A DNA stretch of 13,079 bases from Methylocystaceae bacterium. GTDB lineage: Bacteria; Pseudomonadota; Alphaproteobacteria; Rhizobiales; Beijerinckiaceae. How positions within the stretch are numbered: position 1 is the stretch's first letter; every line of letters starts with the position of its first letter. Position numbers and translations under genes: made by a program. The DNA lies in assembly GCA_003152255.1 (NCBI GenBank), contig PLZT01000334.1:1-13079 (forward strand), given 5' to 3'. Positions 13,053-13,079 of this stretch are shown in pieces. The notes beneath the pieces were generated by a model. It was given only the letters and a program-made list of their open reading frames with translations, made no database searches and was not told the DNA's origin.

Positions 13053-13079
13053 GATCGCTTCCTCGCCCGCCGAATAGGG

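Overview
The window looks like chromosomal DNA from a GC-rich alphaproteobacterium of the order Hyphomicrobiales (Rhizobiales). The supporting genes are a COX15-type heme A synthase, an alphaproteobacterial-type FliJ, an RDD gene next to an Ate/Bpt-family transferase, and a MerR gene beside tRNA-Pro. A pqqB-pqqC-pqqDE cluster means the cell makes the quinone cofactor PQQ, which points to a methylotroph; a Methylocystis/Methylosinus/Beijerinckiaceae-like organism is my inference, not something read directly from the sequence.

Layout. Bases 1-1941 are accessory in character: an unrecognised reading frame that runs in from the left edge, two very small genes behind it, a probable terminator at 1224-1257, a convergent small zinc-ribbon-like protein (1256-1519), and about 420 bp with no convincing gene. 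This stretch ends exactly at the 3' end of tRNA-Pro(GGG), a common position for an island boundary. From 1942 rightwards the genes are ordinary chromosomal ones: tRNA-Pro with a clear promoter, a MerR regulator, divergent ctaA/COX15, and an isolated fliJ.

The centre (4902-9755, all minus strand) reads, in transcription order, psd - pssA - pqqB - pqqC - pqqDE. The first two make phosphatidylethanolamine from CDP-diacylglycerol. The last three make most of the PQQ pathway and are tightly coupled (4-nt overlap, then a 2-nt gap). PqqD is fused to the N-terminus of the radical-SAM enzyme PqqE, while PqqC stands alone. No pqqA (the peptide substrate) is visible, so it must lie elsewhere. The pssA start carries a perfect 14-bp tandem duplication that creates a five-codon upstream reading frame, and a strong hairpin sits next to the pqqB ribosome binding site.

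The right part has a lone cobS on the plus strand (last nucleotide-loop step of cobalamin synthesis) that converges, with only 5 nt between stop codons, on a minus-strand set: RDD membrane protein - bpt (leucyl transfer to protein N-termini) - dusA (tRNA dihydrouridine synthase). Intergenic hairpins lie between RDD and bpt and between bpt and dusA. I see no CRISPR array, transposase, integrase, rRNA or clearly novel multi-gene system. The most unusual items are the pssA start duplication, the PqqDE fusion without a linked pqqA, and the accessory DNA beside tRNA-Pro.
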